Assembly: GCF_003115845.1 (NCBI RefSeq)
Contig: NZ_KZ819028.1
Location: 1-64,000, forward strand
Reading direction: 5' to 3'
DNA from: Brenneria roseae subsp. roseae
GTDB lineage: Bacteria; Pseudomonadota; Gammaproteobacteria; Enterobacterales; Enterobacteriaceae
DNA: 64,000 nucleotides
Shown: positions 1 through 15,866 of the stretch, piece by piece
Layout of the letters: every line of letters begins with the position of its first letter
How positions within the stretch are numbered: position 1 is the first letter of the stretch
The notes under the pieces: model-generated
Seen by the model: the letters and a program-made list of their open reading frames with translations, nothing else
The model's database searches: none
What the model was told of the DNA's origin: nothing
Program-made: the position numbers and the translations under genes

Positions 1-538
1 ATGAGACTTTTTTGGCCGCTAACTGCGCGAATTCCTGTGCGAATCGCGTTACCTGCTGCCAATCCGTGTATTCGATTTCTTTACTACTGTCGGTTTCTCC
101 CCCCGTCATCCGCATAATGAGTTGAATCATTACACGATCAAACCAGCGATAACGCGGATAACGCAGCGCCCCCGCAAAAACGCTGCACAAATCGGGCTGC
201 CAGGGTGAGTTCAATAGAAATTTACGTGTATAAGCGTTCGTCTGAATTGAACGTTTCTCCGGTTTACGGGCAGTTAGATTGACAGAAAAAAAAGCACTGG
301 GCATATGTTGTAAGGATGCAAGATTCTGACGAATGAACCGATTAACGACGGGATTAAACCGACCATACCGGACAGAAGCGCCGATCAGAATACAATCATA
401 TTTAGTCAAATCAATATTATGCGCACTGAGTAAACTAATAACATCACACTCCAACGCCCCCTTTAAGGCATTGGCAATATAAGAGGCTATTGCTCTTGTT
501 TGCCCATCCTTACTCGAGAACAAAATTAACGCTTTCAT
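1..538 (-). CDS. hemG: Protoporphyrinogen oxidase HemG (3' end outside window)
   Basis: Flavodoxin-like, menaquinone-dependent dehydrogenase that oxidises protoporphyrinogen IX to protoporphyrin IX in haem synthesis at the inner membrane. The reading frame starts MKALILFSSKDGQTRAIASY at 538 and stays open to base 2, giving 179 codons. E. coli HemG has 181 residues, so only the last few codons and the stop are missing. The N-terminal phosphate-loop segment SSKDGQTR and the conserved FSVNLTARKPEKR and RYPRYRW blocks identify it. It starts 19 bp after the trkH stop, so it is probably the last gene of pepQ-yigZ-trkH-hemG. In E. coli an rRNA operon follows; that would lie beyond the window. Confidence 0.93.
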   Translation of the reverse strand, partial: MKALILFSSKDGQTRAIASYIANALKGALECDVISLLSAHNIDLTKYDCILIGASVRYGRFNPVVNRFIRQNLASLQHMPSAFFSVNLTARKPEKRSIQTNAYTRKFLLNSPWQPDLCSVFAGALRYPRYRWFDRVMIQLIMRMTGGETDSSKEIEYTDWQQVTRFAQEFAQLAAKKVS

Positions 539-557
539 CACCCTATTCCTTGCCGCT

Positions 558-2009
558 TTATTCACGCCAGAATGTTGGCGTAAACAAGACTAAAAGAGTA
601 AACACTTCCAAACGTCCGAACAGCATTGTCAGGATCAAAATCCACTTCGCCGCATCATTCATGGAGGTGAAGTTATCGGCCACCGCGCCCAGACCCGGCC
701 CCAGATTATTCAACGTTGCCGAGACAGCCGCAAACGCAGAGAAATCATCAACACCGGTAGCGATGACGGCCAACATACTGACGATGAAAACCAGCGCATA
801 GGCGGAGAAAAATCCCCATACGGCTTCCAGTATCCTTTCGGGCAGGGCTCGATGGCCCAATTTTATCGTGTAAACCGCATTAGGGTGCACCAATCGCTTC
901 AACTCACGCGACCCTTGCAGAAAAAGCAGCAGAATACGAATAACTTTCAATCCCCCGCCGGTAGATCCCGCGCAGCCGCCAATAAAAGCGGAGCATAGCA
1001 GAAGTACGGGTAAAAACAGCGGCCATGAAGCAATACTGTCTGTCATGAAACCTGCCGTCGTCGCCATGGAAACAACCTGAAAAAACGCCTGATTCAGCGT
1101 TTGCATGCTGCTGGCATAAACATTGTGAAACCACAGTACAACGGTACATACCGCAACCAAGGACATCTGGACAAAAATGAACATCCGGAATTCAGGATCT
1201 CGCCAATAAACACGAAGACTGCGTCCACTCAATACCGCAAAGTGCAGACCGAAGTTACAGCCGGAGATCAACAAGAAGACGGCAATAATGGTATTAATCG
1301 TTGGGCTATTAAAATAGCCGATACTCGTGTCATGGGTAGAAAAACCGCCTACCGATACCGTTGAAAAACTGTGGCCAATCGCGTCAAAAATCGGCATGCC
1401 AGCCAGCCACAGTGATGTGGCACAGGCGATGGTGAGTAACAAATAGATTAGCCATAGTGTTTTTGCGGTATCGGCAATCCTCGGACGCATTTTGTTATCT
1501 TTCAGCGGTCCCGGCATTTCTGCGCGATAGAGCTGCATGCCACCAACGCCCAAAATAGGCAAAATGGCGACCGCCAGGACGATAATCCCCATACCGCCAA
1601 ACCATTGCAACATCTGCCGATAGAAGAGTATTGCCTTGGGCAGTGAATCCAGCCCCACCAGTGTGGTCGCTCCCGTCGTCGTCAGGCCGGAAAACGACTC
1701 GAAAAATGCATCCGTTACGCCAAGGTTCGGATGTTCTGCAAATAGAAAAGGCAGTGCTCCGACGCTGCCGAGCACGGTCCAGAACAGGACAACAATCAGG
1801 AATCCCTCGCGGGATTTCAGCTCATGCCGTTGCGTCCGGTTAGGCAGCCAAAGCATTACCCCGATAGCCAGTGCGGCAAGAAATGTCTGGGTGAAAGCCC
1901 GGCCGGCGCCATCACGATAAATTAAGGCCACTAATCCGGGGATAAACATTGTTCCGGAAAATAGGATAACCAGCAGGCCCACAATTCGGGTTATGGCACG
2001 CAAATGCAT
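558..2009 (-). CDS. trkH: Trk potassium uptake protein TrkH
   Basis: Integral membrane K+ channel subunit of the low-affinity Trk system, gated by TrkA at the inner membrane. It has 483 residues, the same as E. coli TrkH. Four selectivity-filter repeats are visible: TTTGAT near 110-115, SVGGFST near 219-225, ATTAGFMT near 316-323 and NNLGPGL near 434-440, each between hydrophobic helices. A loop rich in Gly (GGCAGSTGGG, 345-353) precedes the third basic segment. The ATG at 2009 is the first start in the frame. The gene lies 40 bp downstream of yigZ and 19 bp upstream of hemG on the same strand, the E. coli order. Confidence 0.96.
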   Translation of the reverse strand: MHLRAITRIVGLLVILFSGTMFIPGLVALIYRDGAGRAFTQTFLAALAIGVMLWLPNRTQRHELKSREGFLIVVLFWTVLGSVGALPFLFAEHPNLGVTDAFFESFSGLTTTGATTLVGLDSLPKAILFYRQMLQWFGGMGIIVLAVAILPILGVGGMQLYRAEMPGPLKDNKMRPRIADTAKTLWLIYLLLTIACATSLWLAGMPIFDAIGHSFSTVSVGGFSTHDTSIGYFNSPTINTIIAVFLLISGCNFGLHFAVLSGRSLRVYWRDPEFRMFIFVQMSLVAVCTVVLWFHNVYASSMQTLNQAFFQVVSMATTAGFMTDSIASWPLFLPVLLLCSAFIGGCAGSTGGGLKVIRILLLFLQGSRELKRLVHPNAVYTIKLGHRALPERILEAVWGFFSAYALVFIVSMLAVIATGVDDFSAFAAVSATLNNLGPGLGAVADNFTSMNDAAKWILILTMLFGRLEVFTLLVLFTPTFWRE

Positions 2010-2049
2010 TGCAGAAAATTCCTTAGTGATTCATAAAACAGCGCTGGAA

Positions 2050-2664
2050 TTACTGTGAAATTGGCAATAAATGCAACGCCCCACGGCTCAGATCGCGCAA
2101 TCTCACCGTCGCTTCCTCTACCCTTCGGACAGGAATAGACAAACGCAGTGTCACTTCCGCACCATATTCACTATGCAGGATTTGCCCACCGAGCTGATAT
2201 ACCAGCGTTTCAATCTGAGCCAGCAGTGCATAGTCACAGCATAAACCGTATTCTTTCTGTAATATTTTCTCTTGCAATGGCACCAACTTTAAAGCCTGTT
2301 GAACACCACCGCCGTAGGCCTTCACTAACCCGCCAGTACCCAACTGTATCCCACCGTAGTAACGAACGACGACAGCGGTAATTTCTCCAATACCGCTTCC
2401 CATCAGCTGCGCCAACATCGGCCTGCCTGCTGTTCCTGAAGGTTCGCCGTCATCAGAAAAACCAAGCTGCTGAGAATCATCCGGCGCACCTGCCACAAAC
2501 GCCCAGCAGTGATGGCCCGCGGCAGGATGCCATTCTCTTACCTGTTGAACAAAGCCTTTTGCAGCGTCACCACCCTGCGTAGGCGCCAGCATGGTAATAA
2601 AACGGCTCTTCTTGATTTCCTCACTGAAACTCACAGGCTCAATGGGGACCTTATAGCTCTGCAT
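2050..2664 (-). CDS. yigZ: IMPACT family protein YigZ
   Basis: Member of the YigZ/IMPACT family (UPF0029), 204 residues as in E. coli YigZ. The N-terminal domain carries the conserved FVAGAPDDSQQLGFSDDGEP stretch (about 56-75) and the VRYYGGIQLGTGGLVKAYGG block (about 100-120). The C-terminal half resembles the second ferredoxin-like fold of the family. The eukaryotic IMPACT protein regulates GCN2, but the bacterial role is not established and none is assigned here. The start ATG at 2664 shares one base with the pepQ stop (an ATGA junction), so translation is probably coupled to pepQ. Confidence 0.92.
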   Translation of the reverse strand: MQSYKVPIEPVSFSEEIKKSRFITMLAPTQGGDAAKGFVQQVREWHPAAGHHCWAFVAGAPDDSQQLGFSDDGEPSGTAGRPMLAQLMGSGIGEITAVVVRYYGGIQLGTGGLVKAYGGGVQQALKLVPLQEKILQKEYGLCCDYALLAQIETLVYQLGGQILHSEYGAEVTLRLSIPVRRVEEATVRLRDLSRGALHLLPISQ

Positions 2665-3995
2665 CAGGCCAGGTTCTGATCGCGAGTCATATTTTCAACC
2701 CGCTTTTCATGAATGACGATATTATCTTCAATACGGATACCACCAAATGGTTTTAATGCATCAATCTTCCGCCAGTCGAAATGCTGGCTGAATGCACCGG
2801 CACGCCAGGGCTCAAGCAACGATTCAATGAAATAAATGCCGGGTTCGATGGTCAATACCATGCCAGGTTCAAGAATCCGGGTGCAACGCAGATAGGGATG
2901 CTGAGAAGGGGCCGCCAAGTGAGTGCCGTAGTCATCCTGCATAAAGCCGGCTACATCATGGACCTGTAACCCTAAAGGATGCCCTAATCCATGTGGAAAG
3001 AAGGGCGTCGTCAGTCCGTTTTCCACTATCGCTTCTTCACTGATTCCCTGAATCAACTGATGTGATTTCAGCAAATTCGCAATACGTTGGTGCATTTGCA
3101 GATGATAATCGGTATAGCGGACGCCAGCCCGAACGGTATCGATCAAACCTAGCTGTTCCTGATTCAGATCTTTCACCAACGCGGCAAACGCATTATCGCT
3201 CAGGGAAGAATACGTACGGGTCAAATCAGCCGCATAACCATTATATTCAGTACCCGCATCAATCAGAAAACTGCGCACTTCTGACGGAACCTGCTGTTCC
3301 AACTGGGTGTAATGCAGCACCGCGGCATGCTCATTCAGCGCGATAATATTGCTGTAAGGCACATCGGTATCACGATGACCCGTCGCCGTCAGGTAGGCCA
3401 GATTGATATCAAACTCACTCATGCCGGATAGAAAAGCTTCATGCGCGGCGCGATGTCCCACAACCGCAGTTTTCTGAGCTTCCTTCATGCAGGCCAGTTC
3501 ATAGTCCGTTTTATAAGCACGGTGATAATGCAGATAATCCAGCACGCCTTGAGGGTTGATATTTTCCGCCTGGATGCCCAGATCCACCGCTCGCTGCGGG
3601 ATATAGCCGATATAGGCCACACGTTGACGCGAAGCCGGAAGCCGCTTTCCGATATCATCTGCGTGACGCAAAACCGAGATGTCTACGTCATTCGTCCAGA
3701 AACTGTCTGGTATGGGTGCGACGTTATGCCAGTAGTCGACCGGCGAATAGAACCACAGTTTTGGCGGATTAACCCCGTCCACCCATAGCCAGCAATTGGG
3801 CACCTGTGTGACCGGAACCCAGGCTTTAAACTGCGGATTGACCTTAAAAGGATAGTCGTGATCGTCCAGAAATACAGTCAGGAGCTCGCCAGAGTGAATT
3901 AACAATGCATCAAGCTGATGACGTTCCAGAACGGCCTGCGTGCGCTGCTGCAAAGTAGCCAGATGGTGGTGATATAAAGAAGCCAGCTTTTCCAT
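2664..3995 (-). CDS. pepQ: Xaa-Pro dipeptidase PepQ
   Basis: Cytosolic metallopeptidase (M24 pita-bread fold) that cleaves dipeptides with C-terminal proline. It has 443 residues, identical in length to E. coli PepQ. Metal ligands are visible in the usual order: [18 protein letters not shown] (two Asp), [16 protein letters not shown] (His), [10 protein letters not shown] (Glu) and [10 protein letters not shown] (Glu). It is divergent from fadB across a 202 bp spacer, as in E. coli, and leads the pepQ-yigZ-trkH-hemG series. ATG at 3995. Confidence 0.96.
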   Translation of the reverse strand: MEKLASLYHHHLATLQQRTQAVLERHQLDALLIHSGELLTVFLDDHDYPFKVNPQFKAWVPVTQVPNCWLWVDGVNPPKLWFYSPVDYWHNVAPIPDSFWTNDVDISVLRHADDIGKRLPASRQRVAYIGYIPQRAVDLGIQAENINPQGVLDYLHYHRAYKTDYELACMKEAQKTAVVGHRAAHEAFLSGMSEFDINLAYLTATGHRDTDVPYSNIIALNEHAAVLHYTQLEQQVPSEVRSFLIDAGTEYNGYAADLTRTYSSLSDNAFAALVKDLNQEQLGLIDTVRAGVRYTDYHLQMHQRIANLLKSHQLIQGISEEAIVENGLTTPFFPHGLGHPLGLQVHDVAGFMQDDYGTHLAAPSQHPYLRCTRILEPGMVLTIEPGIYFIESLLEPWRAGAFSQHFDWRKIDALKPFGGIRIEDNIVIHEKRVENMTRDQNLA

Positions 3996-4154
3996 GGGTA
4001 TCCCCGTTCGTCACAACACGATTTTCATCGCAACACAATTTTTCCATTTTAACACAGCCATGACTCAACGGCAGTGTCCGGTGCTTTGTGATCCTATCGA
4101 CAAAAAATTAATCTTTTATTTGCAAATAATTAACATCATAACCACAATTCGATC

Positions 4155-4171
4155 ATCTGGTCGTACCAGAT
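4155..4171. promoter_or_regulatory. FadR operator upstream of fadBA
   Basis: ATCTGGTCGTACCAGAT has perfect 7-bp arms ATCTGGT/ACCAGAT around a 3-bp centre. It closely matches the FadR site known at E. coli fadB, which represses beta-oxidation genes until long-chain acyl-CoA binds FadR. It ends 26 bp before the fadB ATG, so it would overlap the promoter or early leader. The site is seen directly; repression is inferred from the family. Confidence 0.85.
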
Positions 4172-4197
4172 CGCTTACACTGACTCCGGAGATCAAC

Positions 4198-7562
<3,365 letters not shown>

Positions 7563-7586
7563 GTAAGCCGGCAATACATACCTTAT

Positions 7587-7618
7587 AAAAAATCCCGCTG
7601 ATGACAGGCGGGATTTTT
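7587..7618. terminator. Bidirectional terminator between fadA and fre
   Basis: The stem AATCCCGC/GCGGGATT (7591-7598 and 7606-7613) is flanked by an A-run on the left and a T-run on the right. It works as a rho-independent terminator for fadA on the plus strand and for fre on the minus strand. Confidence 0.9.
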
Positions 7619-7643
7619 ATGCTTGCAGATCAGCGTGATATTT

Positions 7644-8345
7644 TTAAATAAACGAAAACGCATCGCTGAACATGTGTGCGGCCAGCGCACCGCGTTCATT
7701 GCAGAAACGTTCCCGCGCAATTTTCGCCATTTCAAAGCGGCCGGCAATATAAATATCCTGATCGGCTAATGAACCGTAATCCTGCAATACCGCGCTTAAC
7801 ACCGTACCGGTTCGGCCATTCCAGCCATCTTCCGGCTGCTCAACAACGGGGATCACCCGCAGGTTGGGATGCTGTGCCGTCAGTTTTTCCAGCTCGGCAA
7901 GGTCATAGAGGTGCTTACTCTCTCTCCCTCCCCAGTAAATTGAAACATCGCGTTCAGGTTGCTGCGCCAATGCCGTCAGCAGAATAGAGCGGGCATATGA
8001 AAAACCGGTTCCGCCGGCAATCAGCACTAACGGTCGCTGACTGTCTTCCCGCAGCCAGGCTTCACCATGCGGAATATCCACCGTCAGCGCTTTCTCCTTA
8101 AGGATACGCTCCATCACCGCCATCGCGTAAAGATTAAGCTCAGACGCACCAATGTGTAGCTCAATGAAATTCTGTTCCATCGGCGTAGATGCCAACGAGA
8201 AAGGACGCTTGTCACGATCGCCCATCACAACCATCAGATACTGACCTGCACGGAAAGAAAAAGGTGCCTCAGGTAACAAGCGAACACGATAAACCGTATC
8301 GGTTATGGCCTCTACCGAAGTCACTTTACAGCTCAATGTTGTCAT
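7644..8345 (-). CDS. fre: NAD(P)H-flavin reductase Fre
   Basis: Soluble flavin reductase that uses NAD(P)H to reduce free flavins. Reduced flavin reduces ferric siderophores, serves other enzymes and, from family knowledge, supplies reduced FMN for UbiX/UbiD prenyl-flavin chemistry. It has 233 residues from the ATG at 8345 ([13 protein letters not shown]), the E. coli length; a 7-codon upstream extension is not conserved. The flavin-binding motif KRPFSLAS (about 47-54) and the nucleotide-binding [10 protein letters not shown] (about 110-119) are visible. It lies 53 bp downstream of ubiD on the same strand. Confidence 0.96.
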   Translation of the reverse strand: MTTLSCKVTSVEAITDTVYRVRLLPEAPFSFRAGQYLMVVMGDRDKRPFSLASTPMEQNFIELHIGASELNLYAMAVMERILKEKALTVDIPHGEAWLREDSQRPLVLIAGGTGFSYARSILLTALAQQPERDVSIYWGGRESKHLYDLAELEKLTAQHPNLRVIPVVEQPEDGWNGRTGTVLSAVLQDYGSLADQDIYIAGRFEMAKIARERFCNERGALAAHMFSDAFSFI

Positions 8346-8398
8346 GCATTCCCTCTGTAGGGTCATAAAAGCAAAACTGAGAACAGAGCAACAGCCAC

Positions 8399-9895
8399 TT
8401 AGCGCCGGGGTTCTCTGTCACTAAAAATAGCAAGCTCATCCCATATGGCATCAACGCGGGCGCATACCTGTGGATCTTTCTTGATCGGATGTCCCCACTC
8501 GCGCTGCGTTTCGCCCGGCCATTTATTGGTGGCGTCCAGTCCCATTTTGGAACCTAAACCGGAAACGGGTGAGGCAAAATCCAGGTAGTCTATCGGTGTA
8601 TTTTCCACTAATACGGTATCGCGTGCCGGATCCATGCGCGTTGTGATCGCCCAGATTACATCTTTCCAGTCGCGGGCATTAATATCATCGTCACAGACAA
8701 TAACAAACTTCGTGTACATAAACTGCCGCAAAAAAGACCAAACGCCCATCATGACGCGTTTCGCATGTCCGGCGTATTGCTTCTTTATGGTAACGACCGC
8801 CAGACGATAAGAGCAACCCTCCGGAGGCAAATAAAAATCGACGATTTCAGGAAACTGCTTTTGCAGAATGGGGACGAATACTTCATTTAGCGCCACACCC
8901 AATACCGCCGGTTCATCCGGCGGACGACCCGTATAGGTGGAGTGATAAATTGCATCATGCCGCTGGGTAATATGCGTTACCGTAAACACGGGAAAATTGT
9001 CGACCTCATTGTAATAACCGGTATGATCGCCGTACGGCCCTTCCGGCGCCATTTCTCCCGCTTCAATATAGCCTTCCAAAACGATTTCCGCACTGGCAGG
9101 CACTTCCAGATCGTTAGACAGGCATTGCACGACTTCGGTTTTATGGCCACGCAGTAAACCGGCAAAAGCATATTCGGATAAGGTGTCCGGTACAGGGGTA
9201 ACGGCTCCCAGGATGGTCGCCGGGTCGGCGCCCAACGCGACGGAAACAGGAAAACGCTGCCCTGGATTTGCCTGACACCATTCCTGAAAATCCAGCGCGC
9301 CGCCGCGATGCGATAACCAGCGCATAATCAGCTTGTTTTTCCCCAACACCTGCTGCCGGTAAATGCCCAGATTCTGCCGTTCTTTATTAGGCCCGCGAGT
9401 CACGGTCAGTCCCCAGGTAATGAGCGGCGCCACGTCTTCCGGCCAGCATTGCATGATGGGTATCCGGCTCAAATCAACGTCATCACCTTGCCAAACCTGT
9501 TCCTGACACGGCGCGGATGATAACCGCTTAGTGGGCATATTCAACACCTGACGGAATTTCGGCATTTTATCCACCAGATCGCGAAACCCTTTTGGCGGCT
9601 CAGGCTCTTTCAAAAATGCCAGCAGTTTCCCGACTTCACGCAGGGCGCTGACATCTTCCTGCCCCATCCCGAGCGCGACACGCTTCGGCGTGCCAAATAA
9701 ATTGCACAGCACGGGCATGGCGTAGCCCGTCGGGTTTTCAAACAACAATGCCGGGCCCTCCGCTCTCAGGGTACGATCGGCGATTTCCGTCATTTCAAGA
9801 TAGGGATCAATGGGCTGGCTAATGCGTTTCAATTCACCCCTCTCTTCCAGCAGCGAGAGGAATTCGCGTAAGTCACGGTATTTCATGCTGATCAT
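8399..9895 (-). CDS. ubiD: 3-octaprenyl-4-hydroxybenzoate decarboxylase UbiD
   Basis: Prenylated-FMN-dependent decarboxylase of ubiquinone synthesis that removes the carboxyl group from 3-polyprenyl-4-hydroxybenzoate. It has 498 residues starting [12 protein letters not shown] (E. coli has 497). An internal ATG three codons in is an alternative start. Conserved blocks include [37 protein letters not shown] and [20 protein letters not shown]. Followed by fre, as in E. coli. Confidence 0.97.
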   Translation of the reverse strand: MISMKYRDLREFLSLLEERGELKRISQPIDPYLEMTEIADRTLRAEGPALLFENPTGYAMPVLCNLFGTPKRVALGMGQEDVSALREVGKLLAFLKEPEPPKGFRDLVDKMPKFRQVLNMPTKRLSSAPCQEQVWQGDDVDLSRIPIMQCWPEDVAPLITWGLTVTRGPNKERQNLGIYRQQVLGKNKLIMRWLSHRGGALDFQEWCQANPGQRFPVSVALGADPATILGAVTPVPDTLSEYAFAGLLRGHKTEVVQCLSNDLEVPASAEIVLEGYIEAGEMAPEGPYGDHTGYYNEVDNFPVFTVTHITQRHDAIYHSTYTGRPPDEPAVLGVALNEVFVPILQKQFPEIVDFYLPPEGCSYRLAVVTIKKQYAGHAKRVMMGVWSFLRQFMYTKFVIVCDDDINARDWKDVIWAITTRMDPARDTVLVENTPIDYLDFASPVSGLGSKMGLDATNKWPGETQREWGHPIKKDPQVCARVDAIWDELAIFSDREPRR

Positions 9896-9988
9896 CGGGG
9901 CAGTTTGTTGAGGCTGATCATTATAAAGTCTCTTCTCCAGCCTGTCGCTGCTTAGTGCGGCTATTTATGACCGTCGCAGGCGACGTTG

Positions 9989-10010
9989 AAAAACGCTCCA
10001 GGCGTTTTTT
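9989..10010. terminator. Short hairpin with T-run between ubiD and rfaH
   Basis: AAAAACGC, a 5-base loop, then GCGTTTTTT makes a small terminator-like hairpin in the 243 bp between the divergent ubiD and rfaH genes. No plus-strand gene ends just upstream, so it may be a leader element or chance. The rest of the spacer holds no gene I can support. Confidence 0.3.
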
Positions 10011-10138
10011 TATGGTCGGTGTCCTATACGCCTCTTTTCAGGCCGTTACGATACAATGTTAAAAATTTCTTCCGAAAATTTTTTATCCGGGCCTGCTTTT
10101 GCTATGCTTGCCCGTCATAATCATAAGTCTGCAAAATC

Positions 10139-10627
10139 ATGGAAGCCTGGTACTTACTGTATTGTAAACGTGGTCAACTGCTACGGGCGAAAGAGCATCT
10201 TGAACGTCAGGATGTCGCCTGCATGAGTCCCATGATCACACTGGATAAAATTGTGCGTGGTAAACGTACCGAGGTTTGCGAACCGCTCTTTCCGAACTAT
10301 CTGTTTATCGCGTTCGATCCCGAACGAATCCACACCACCACAATCAGCGCCACACGTGGCGTAAGTAATTTCGTGCGATTTGGTAATGTGCCGGCCATCA
10401 TTCCCCAGCAGGTGATAGACGATCTGTCATTATATCCAATGCAGGGAATTACCGATCCTCATACTCCGCAGCCGGGCGATGAAGTACTGATTACCGATGG
10501 GATTTTTAGCGGTCTGCACGCAATCTATACTGAACCAGATGGCGAGGCCCGTTCTATGCTGTTGCTGAACCTGTTGAATAAGCAGGTTCGGCAAAGTATT
10601 GATAATCGGCAGTTCCAGAAAATGTAA
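10139..10627 (+). CDS. rfaH: Transcription antiterminator RfaH
   Basis: NusG paralogue that boards RNA polymerase paused at ops elements and then suppresses termination and recruits ribosomes in long LPS, capsule and virulence operons. It has 162 residues, as in E. coli. The N-terminal NGN domain ([20 protein letters not shown]) and the KOW-containing C-terminal domain (about 105-160, ending [20 protein letters not shown]) are intact. A probable target, a JUMPstart/ops element before waaQ, lies at 47902-47940. It stands alone on the plus strand between ubiD and hemB. Confidence 0.96.
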   Translation: MEAWYLLYCKRGQLLRAKEHLERQDVACMSPMITLDKIVRGKRTEVCEPLFPNYLFIAFDPERIHTTTISATRGVSNFVRFGNVPAIIPQQVIDDLSLYPMQGITDPHTPQPGDEVLITDGIFSGLHAIYTEPDGEARSMLLLNLLNKQVRQSIDNRQFQKM

Positions 10628-10667
10628 TCTCGGCAGAGCGGCAGCTCGCCGCTCTGTCATCGTCCTA

Positions 10668-12490
<1,823 letters not shown>

Positions 12491-12536
12491 TGGCTACTTA
12501 CCCGTCTATCGCGACGGTAGCACCGCTACCAAGGCG

Positions 12537-12566
12537 AACAAAAAACAAAACCTCTCAAAGAGAGGT
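12537..12566 (-). terminator. Terminator after tatABC
   Basis: Read on the minus strand, CCTCTC-TTT-GAGAGG (12551-12565) is followed by a T-rich run (TTTTGTTTTTTG). It is a rho-independent terminator that separates tatABC from tatD. Confidence 0.85.
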
Positions 12567-12598
12567 CATTTCCTTTCCAAAATACAGGAAGAGCCACC

Positions 12599-13351
12599 TT
12601 ATGGCGAAGGCTCTTCAGTTTCAGCACGACGCCCTTTTCCCACATAAAACCGGGAGAAAAATACGCCGATTTCAAACAGCAGGTACATGGGAATCGCCAA
12701 CAACGTCTGAGAAAATACATCCGGCGGCGTCAACACCATACCAACGATAAAAGCACCGACCAGTATATAGGGGCGTTTCTTCTTCAGATCGTCCGGAGTA
12801 ATCACACCGCTCCAGCATAGCAACACAATGGCGATGGGTACTTCAAACGACACGCCAAAAGCCATAAAGAGCGCCATGACAAAATCGAGATAGTTGTTGA
12901 TATCCGTCGCAATCAGAACCCCTTCAGGCGCGGTTTTAGCAAAAAAACCAAACGCCAGAGGGAACACTACAAAGTAGGCAAATGCCATACCTGCGTAGAA
13001 TAGTAGGCTGCTGGAAACCAGCAAAGGTATCATCAGGCGGCGTTCATGTTTGTACAATGCCGGGGCAACGAATGCCCAGACCTGATATAACACCAACGGA
13101 GCGGAGACAAACACCGATACAATCATCGTCAGCTTTATAGGCGTGAAAAACGGCGAGGCGACATCGGTGGCAATCATGCTGGCTCCCGCCGGGAGTTGCG
13201 CAATCAGCGGAGCGGAAACCATCTGATAAATGTCGTTGGCAAAATACACCAGACAAAAGAACACCACCAGTATGCAAATAATACTGTTCAGTAACCGTTT
13301 ACGCAGCTCGATCAGGTGGCTAATCAGCGGTTGAGTCTCTTCAGCAGCCAT
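12599..13351 (-). CDS. tatC: Sec-independent translocase subunit TatC
   Basis: Six-helix inner-membrane core of the twin-arginine translocase; it binds the RR signal peptide of folded proteins together with TatB. It has 250 residues (E. coli 258). The family signature blocks [17 protein letters not shown] at the N-terminus, [30 protein letters not shown] and [20 protein letters not shown] are all present. The charged C-terminal tail is a little shorter than in E. coli. It is 3 bp downstream of tatB. Confidence 0.97.
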   Translation of the reverse strand: MAAEETQPLISHLIELRKRLLNSIICILVVFFCLVYFANDIYQMVSAPLIAQLPAGASMIATDVASPFFTPIKLTMIVSVFVSAPLVLYQVWAFVAPALYKHERRLMIPLLVSSSLLFYAGMAFAYFVVFPLAFGFFAKTAPEGVLIATDINNYLDFVMALFMAFGVSFEVPIAIVLLCWSGVITPDDLKKKRPYILVGAFIVGMVLTPPDVFSQTLLAIPMYLLFEIGVFFSRFYVGKGRRAETEEPSP

Positions 13352-13354
13352 AAA

Positions 13355-13879
13355 CTAACGATCATCACTTGTTTGGTGGGGAGAAACAGCAAGAGGCTGT
13401 TCAGATTTTGGCGTGTTCTCTGCAATCGGCGCAGCCGTAGCCGGGTCGCTTTCCGGAACCTGACTCTCTGAGATTGAGGTTGATGAGGGGGCGTTTTCAA
13501 TCTCAATCACACCATCGTGAATCGCTTCCGGATCGTTCAACGGCTGGCTTGTTGACGGCTGTGCATTCCCCTCATCGGTCGGTGATTTTGAATAACCGCG
13601 CTTCATTGCCTCAGCCGCTTCCTTGAGTTCGTCCATGGATGCTTTCAGTTCCGGCGACAAATTTTGCAGGCTGGCTTTTTCCACCTTCTTCAGGCTTTCC
13701 TGCAACTCCTGCAATTTCAATTCCTGCGACAGCTCATTCTGAACCGTAGACGCCAGCGAACGCAGTGTTCTAATCCAGTTAGCCACCGTTCTTACCGCTA
13801 CGGGCAAACGTTCCGGCCCAAGAACAACCAGACCGATCACCATGACCAGCAACAGTTCACCAAACCCAATATCAAACAC
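13355..13879 (-). CDS. tatB: Sec-independent translocase subunit TatB
   Basis: Single-pass Tat component that forms the signal-peptide receptor with TatC. It has 174 residues with a GTG start at 13879 ([20 protein letters not shown]). The order is a short N-terminal membrane helix, the Gly-Pro hinge (LGPERLP, about 20-26), an amphipathic helix with [20 protein letters not shown], and a variable acidic and Ser/Pro-rich tail from about residue 105. It sits between tatA (3 bp upstream) and tatC (3 bp downstream). Confidence 0.95.
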   Translation of the reverse strand: MFDIGFGELLLVMVIGLVVLGPERLPVAVRTVANWIRTLRSLASTVQNELSQELKLQELQESLKKVEKASLQNLSPELKASMDELKEAAEAMKRGYSKSPTDEGNAQPSTSQPLNDPEAIHDGVIEIENAPSSTSISESQVPESDPATAAPIAENTPKSEQPLAVSPHQTSDDR

Positions 13880-13882
13880 AGA

Positions 13883-14143
13883 TTATACCTGCTCTTTGTG
13901 CTGGCTCTTGGCGTCGTCCTGCTTCGTTTCAGACTGTTTTTCTGCGATCGACTTGGTCGCAAAATCCGCATCCTGTTCCGTCTTATCCGTATTGGCAGAC
14001 GGCTGCTCATCACCCATGGCTTTTTTAAAACCTTTGATTGATGCACCCAGATCTGAACCCAACGTTCTCAGCTTGTTGGTACCAAACAGCAATACGACGA
14101 TTACCGCAATAATCAACAAGTTCCAAATACTAATGCCACCCAT
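13883..14143 (-). CDS. tatA: Sec-independent translocase subunit TatA
   Basis: Pore-forming or membrane-weakening subunit of the twin-arginine translocase. It has 86 residues from MGGISIWN at 14143; a start six codons upstream is not conserved. The N-terminal hydrophobic helix [16 protein letters not shown], the hinge FGTNKLR, the amphipathic segment [16 protein letters not shown] and a charged tail are as expected. It is the first gene of tatABC. An 82 bp gap separates it from ubiB upstream, where tat transcription may begin. Confidence 0.95.
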   Translation of the reverse strand: MGGISIWNLLIIAVIVVLLFGTNKLRTLGSDLGASIKGFKKAMGDEQPSANTDKTEQDADFATKSIAEKQSETKQDDAKSQHKEQV

Positions 14144-14225
14144 ATCGTTTACCTCTTTCAAAAAAGGGGGTCATGAAAATTACTATCATTATAGTAAGGT
14201 AATCTGCTATGTATCATGATCTGCT

Positions 14226-15866
14226 TCAACGAGTTCGACGCCAGCCAATAATCCAGGCGACAATTCCCGCCGCCATCAGTCCCGAAGGGACGATATCGGC
14301 TTCAACATGGCTCACCAGTAACACCGTACCACTGATCAGTAGCGTTGCGCCAATACCCAACAGATAACGGGACTGTCCTTGACGAACATGCTGAGTCCGC
14401 AATTCATTGGCAAGCTTGTCTACACTCTGTTTCAACATCTTATGCTGTCGTAAACCGTCATAAAATAATTCCGGGATTTCTGGCAGTTTCTCCGCCCAGA
14501 ACGGGGCTTTTTCTTTTAAGGCGCGGATCACCGCCGGTAACCCAACCTGTTCTTTCAGCCAGGTTTCCAGGAACGGTTTTGCCGTCTTCCAAAGATCAAG
14601 CTGGGGATAGAGTTGCCGTCCGATCCCTTCGATATACAGCAAGGTTTTCTGCAACAGCACCAACTGCGGCTGTACTTCCATGTTAAAACGGCGGGCAGTA
14701 TTAAAGAGGTTCAATAATACATGACCGAATGAAATTTCCGCTAATGGCTTTTCAAAAATGGGCTCACAAACCGTACGAATTGCAAACTCAAAATCTTCAA
14801 CGTTGGTATCCGCAGGTACCCAGCCGGAATCCACATGCAGTTCGGCGACTTTACGATAATCCCGGTTAAAGAAGGCGATAAAGTTCTCTGCCAGATAGCG
14901 TTTGTCTTCTTTGTTCAGCGAACCGACAATACCGCAATCGATCCCGATATACTGCGGATCTTCAGGATGCTCGTGGTTGATAAAGATATTGCCGGGGTGC
15001 ATGTCCGCATGAAAAAAGCTGTCACGAAACACCTGGGTGAAGAAGACCTGTACGCCACGTTCCGCCAGAAGCTGCATATTGGTGCCATTGGCTGTCAGGG
15101 CCTCAATATCAGAAACCGGAATACCGTAAATCCGCTCCATGACCAGCATGCTTTCGCTACAGTAATCCGGATACACCTCCGGGATGTACAGCATCGGGCT
15201 TTCTTCAAAATTTCGTCTCAACTGAATCGCATTCGCCGCTTCACGCAACAAATTAAGCTCATCAAGCAAGGTTTTTTCATATTCCTGCACCACTTCCCGC
15301 GGACGAAGGCGCCGTCCATCGGGCAACAGTCTCGGCAGCCAGCCAGCCAATCGTTTCATCAAGCGCATATCGGCCCTGATGACGGGTAAAATATCGGGCC
15401 GGATAACCTTAATAACAATTTCTTTCCCCGTGCTTTTCAGACGGGCGGTATGTACCTGTGCTATCGAAGCGGACGCCAGCGGTTTGATGTCAAAATCATC
15501 GAACCAGCTTTCCAACGGAACGCTGCCCATCGACAGCTCGATTTGCTGGCGCGCCAGCCGGCCATCAAAAGGTTCAACGCGGTCTTGCAGCATAGCCAGT
15601 TGGTCGGCAATCGCGGGCGGGAACAGATCGCGCCGCGTCGACATCATCTGACCAAATTTGATCCAGACCGGACCCAGCTCCTGTAGAGCTAACCGCAAAC
15701 GCTCTCCCAATGGCATATTGCGGTGACGGTTTGGCAACCAGAACAACAGGCGGCGGCCAAAACGCAGCGGTATCGTCAGCCGCATTTTAGGGATCAGCTC
15801 ATCCAGACCGTAGCTCAGCAAAACGCGAACGATGCTGTAAAGGCGAATCAGCTCACCAGGCATCAT
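14226..15866 (-). CDS. ubiB: Ubiquinone biosynthesis atypical kinase UbiB
   Basis: Membrane-anchored ADCK/UbiB-family protein-kinase-like ATPase required for ubiquinone synthesis. It has 546 residues, the E. coli length. Family features are visible: the KxGQ segment ([19 protein letters not shown], about 88-106), the Ala-rich nucleotide loop ([14 protein letters not shown]), the invariant Lys in [19 protein letters not shown] as catalytic loop and IGIDCGIVG as metal-binding loop. Two hydrophobic helices close the C-terminus. It starts inside the last 4 bases of ubiJ. Confidence 0.97.
   Translation of the reverse strand: MMPGELIRLYSIVRVLLSYGLDELIPKMRLTIPLRFGRRLLFWLPNRHRNMPLGERLRLALQELGPVWIKFGQMMSTRRDLFPPAIADQLAMLQDRVEPFDGRLARQQIELSMGSVPLESWFDDFDIKPLASASIAQVHTARLKSTGKEIVIKVIRPDILPVIRADMRLMKRLAGWLPRLLPDGRRLRPREVVQEYEKTLLDELNLLREAANAIQLRRNFEESPMLYIPEVYPDYCSESMLVMERIYGIPVSDIEALTANGTNMQLLAERGVQVFFTQVFRDSFFHADMHPGNIFINHEHPEDPQYIGIDCGIVGSLNKEDKRYLAENFIAFFNRDYRKVAELHVDSGWVPADTNVEDFEFAIRTVCEPIFEKPLAEISFGHVLLNLFNTARRFNMEVQPQLVLLQKTLLYIEGIGRQLYPQLDLWKTAKPFLETWLKEQVGLPAVIRALKEKAPFWAEKLPEIPELFYDGLRQHKMLKQSVDKLANELRTQHVRQGQSRYLLGIGATLLISGTVLLVSHVEADIVPSGLMAAGIVAWIIGWRRTR

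Noticed and set aside
14835-15389. 184-codon plus-strand frame inside ubiB
   Set aside because: Antisense shadow of conserved kinase motifs, no independent evidence.
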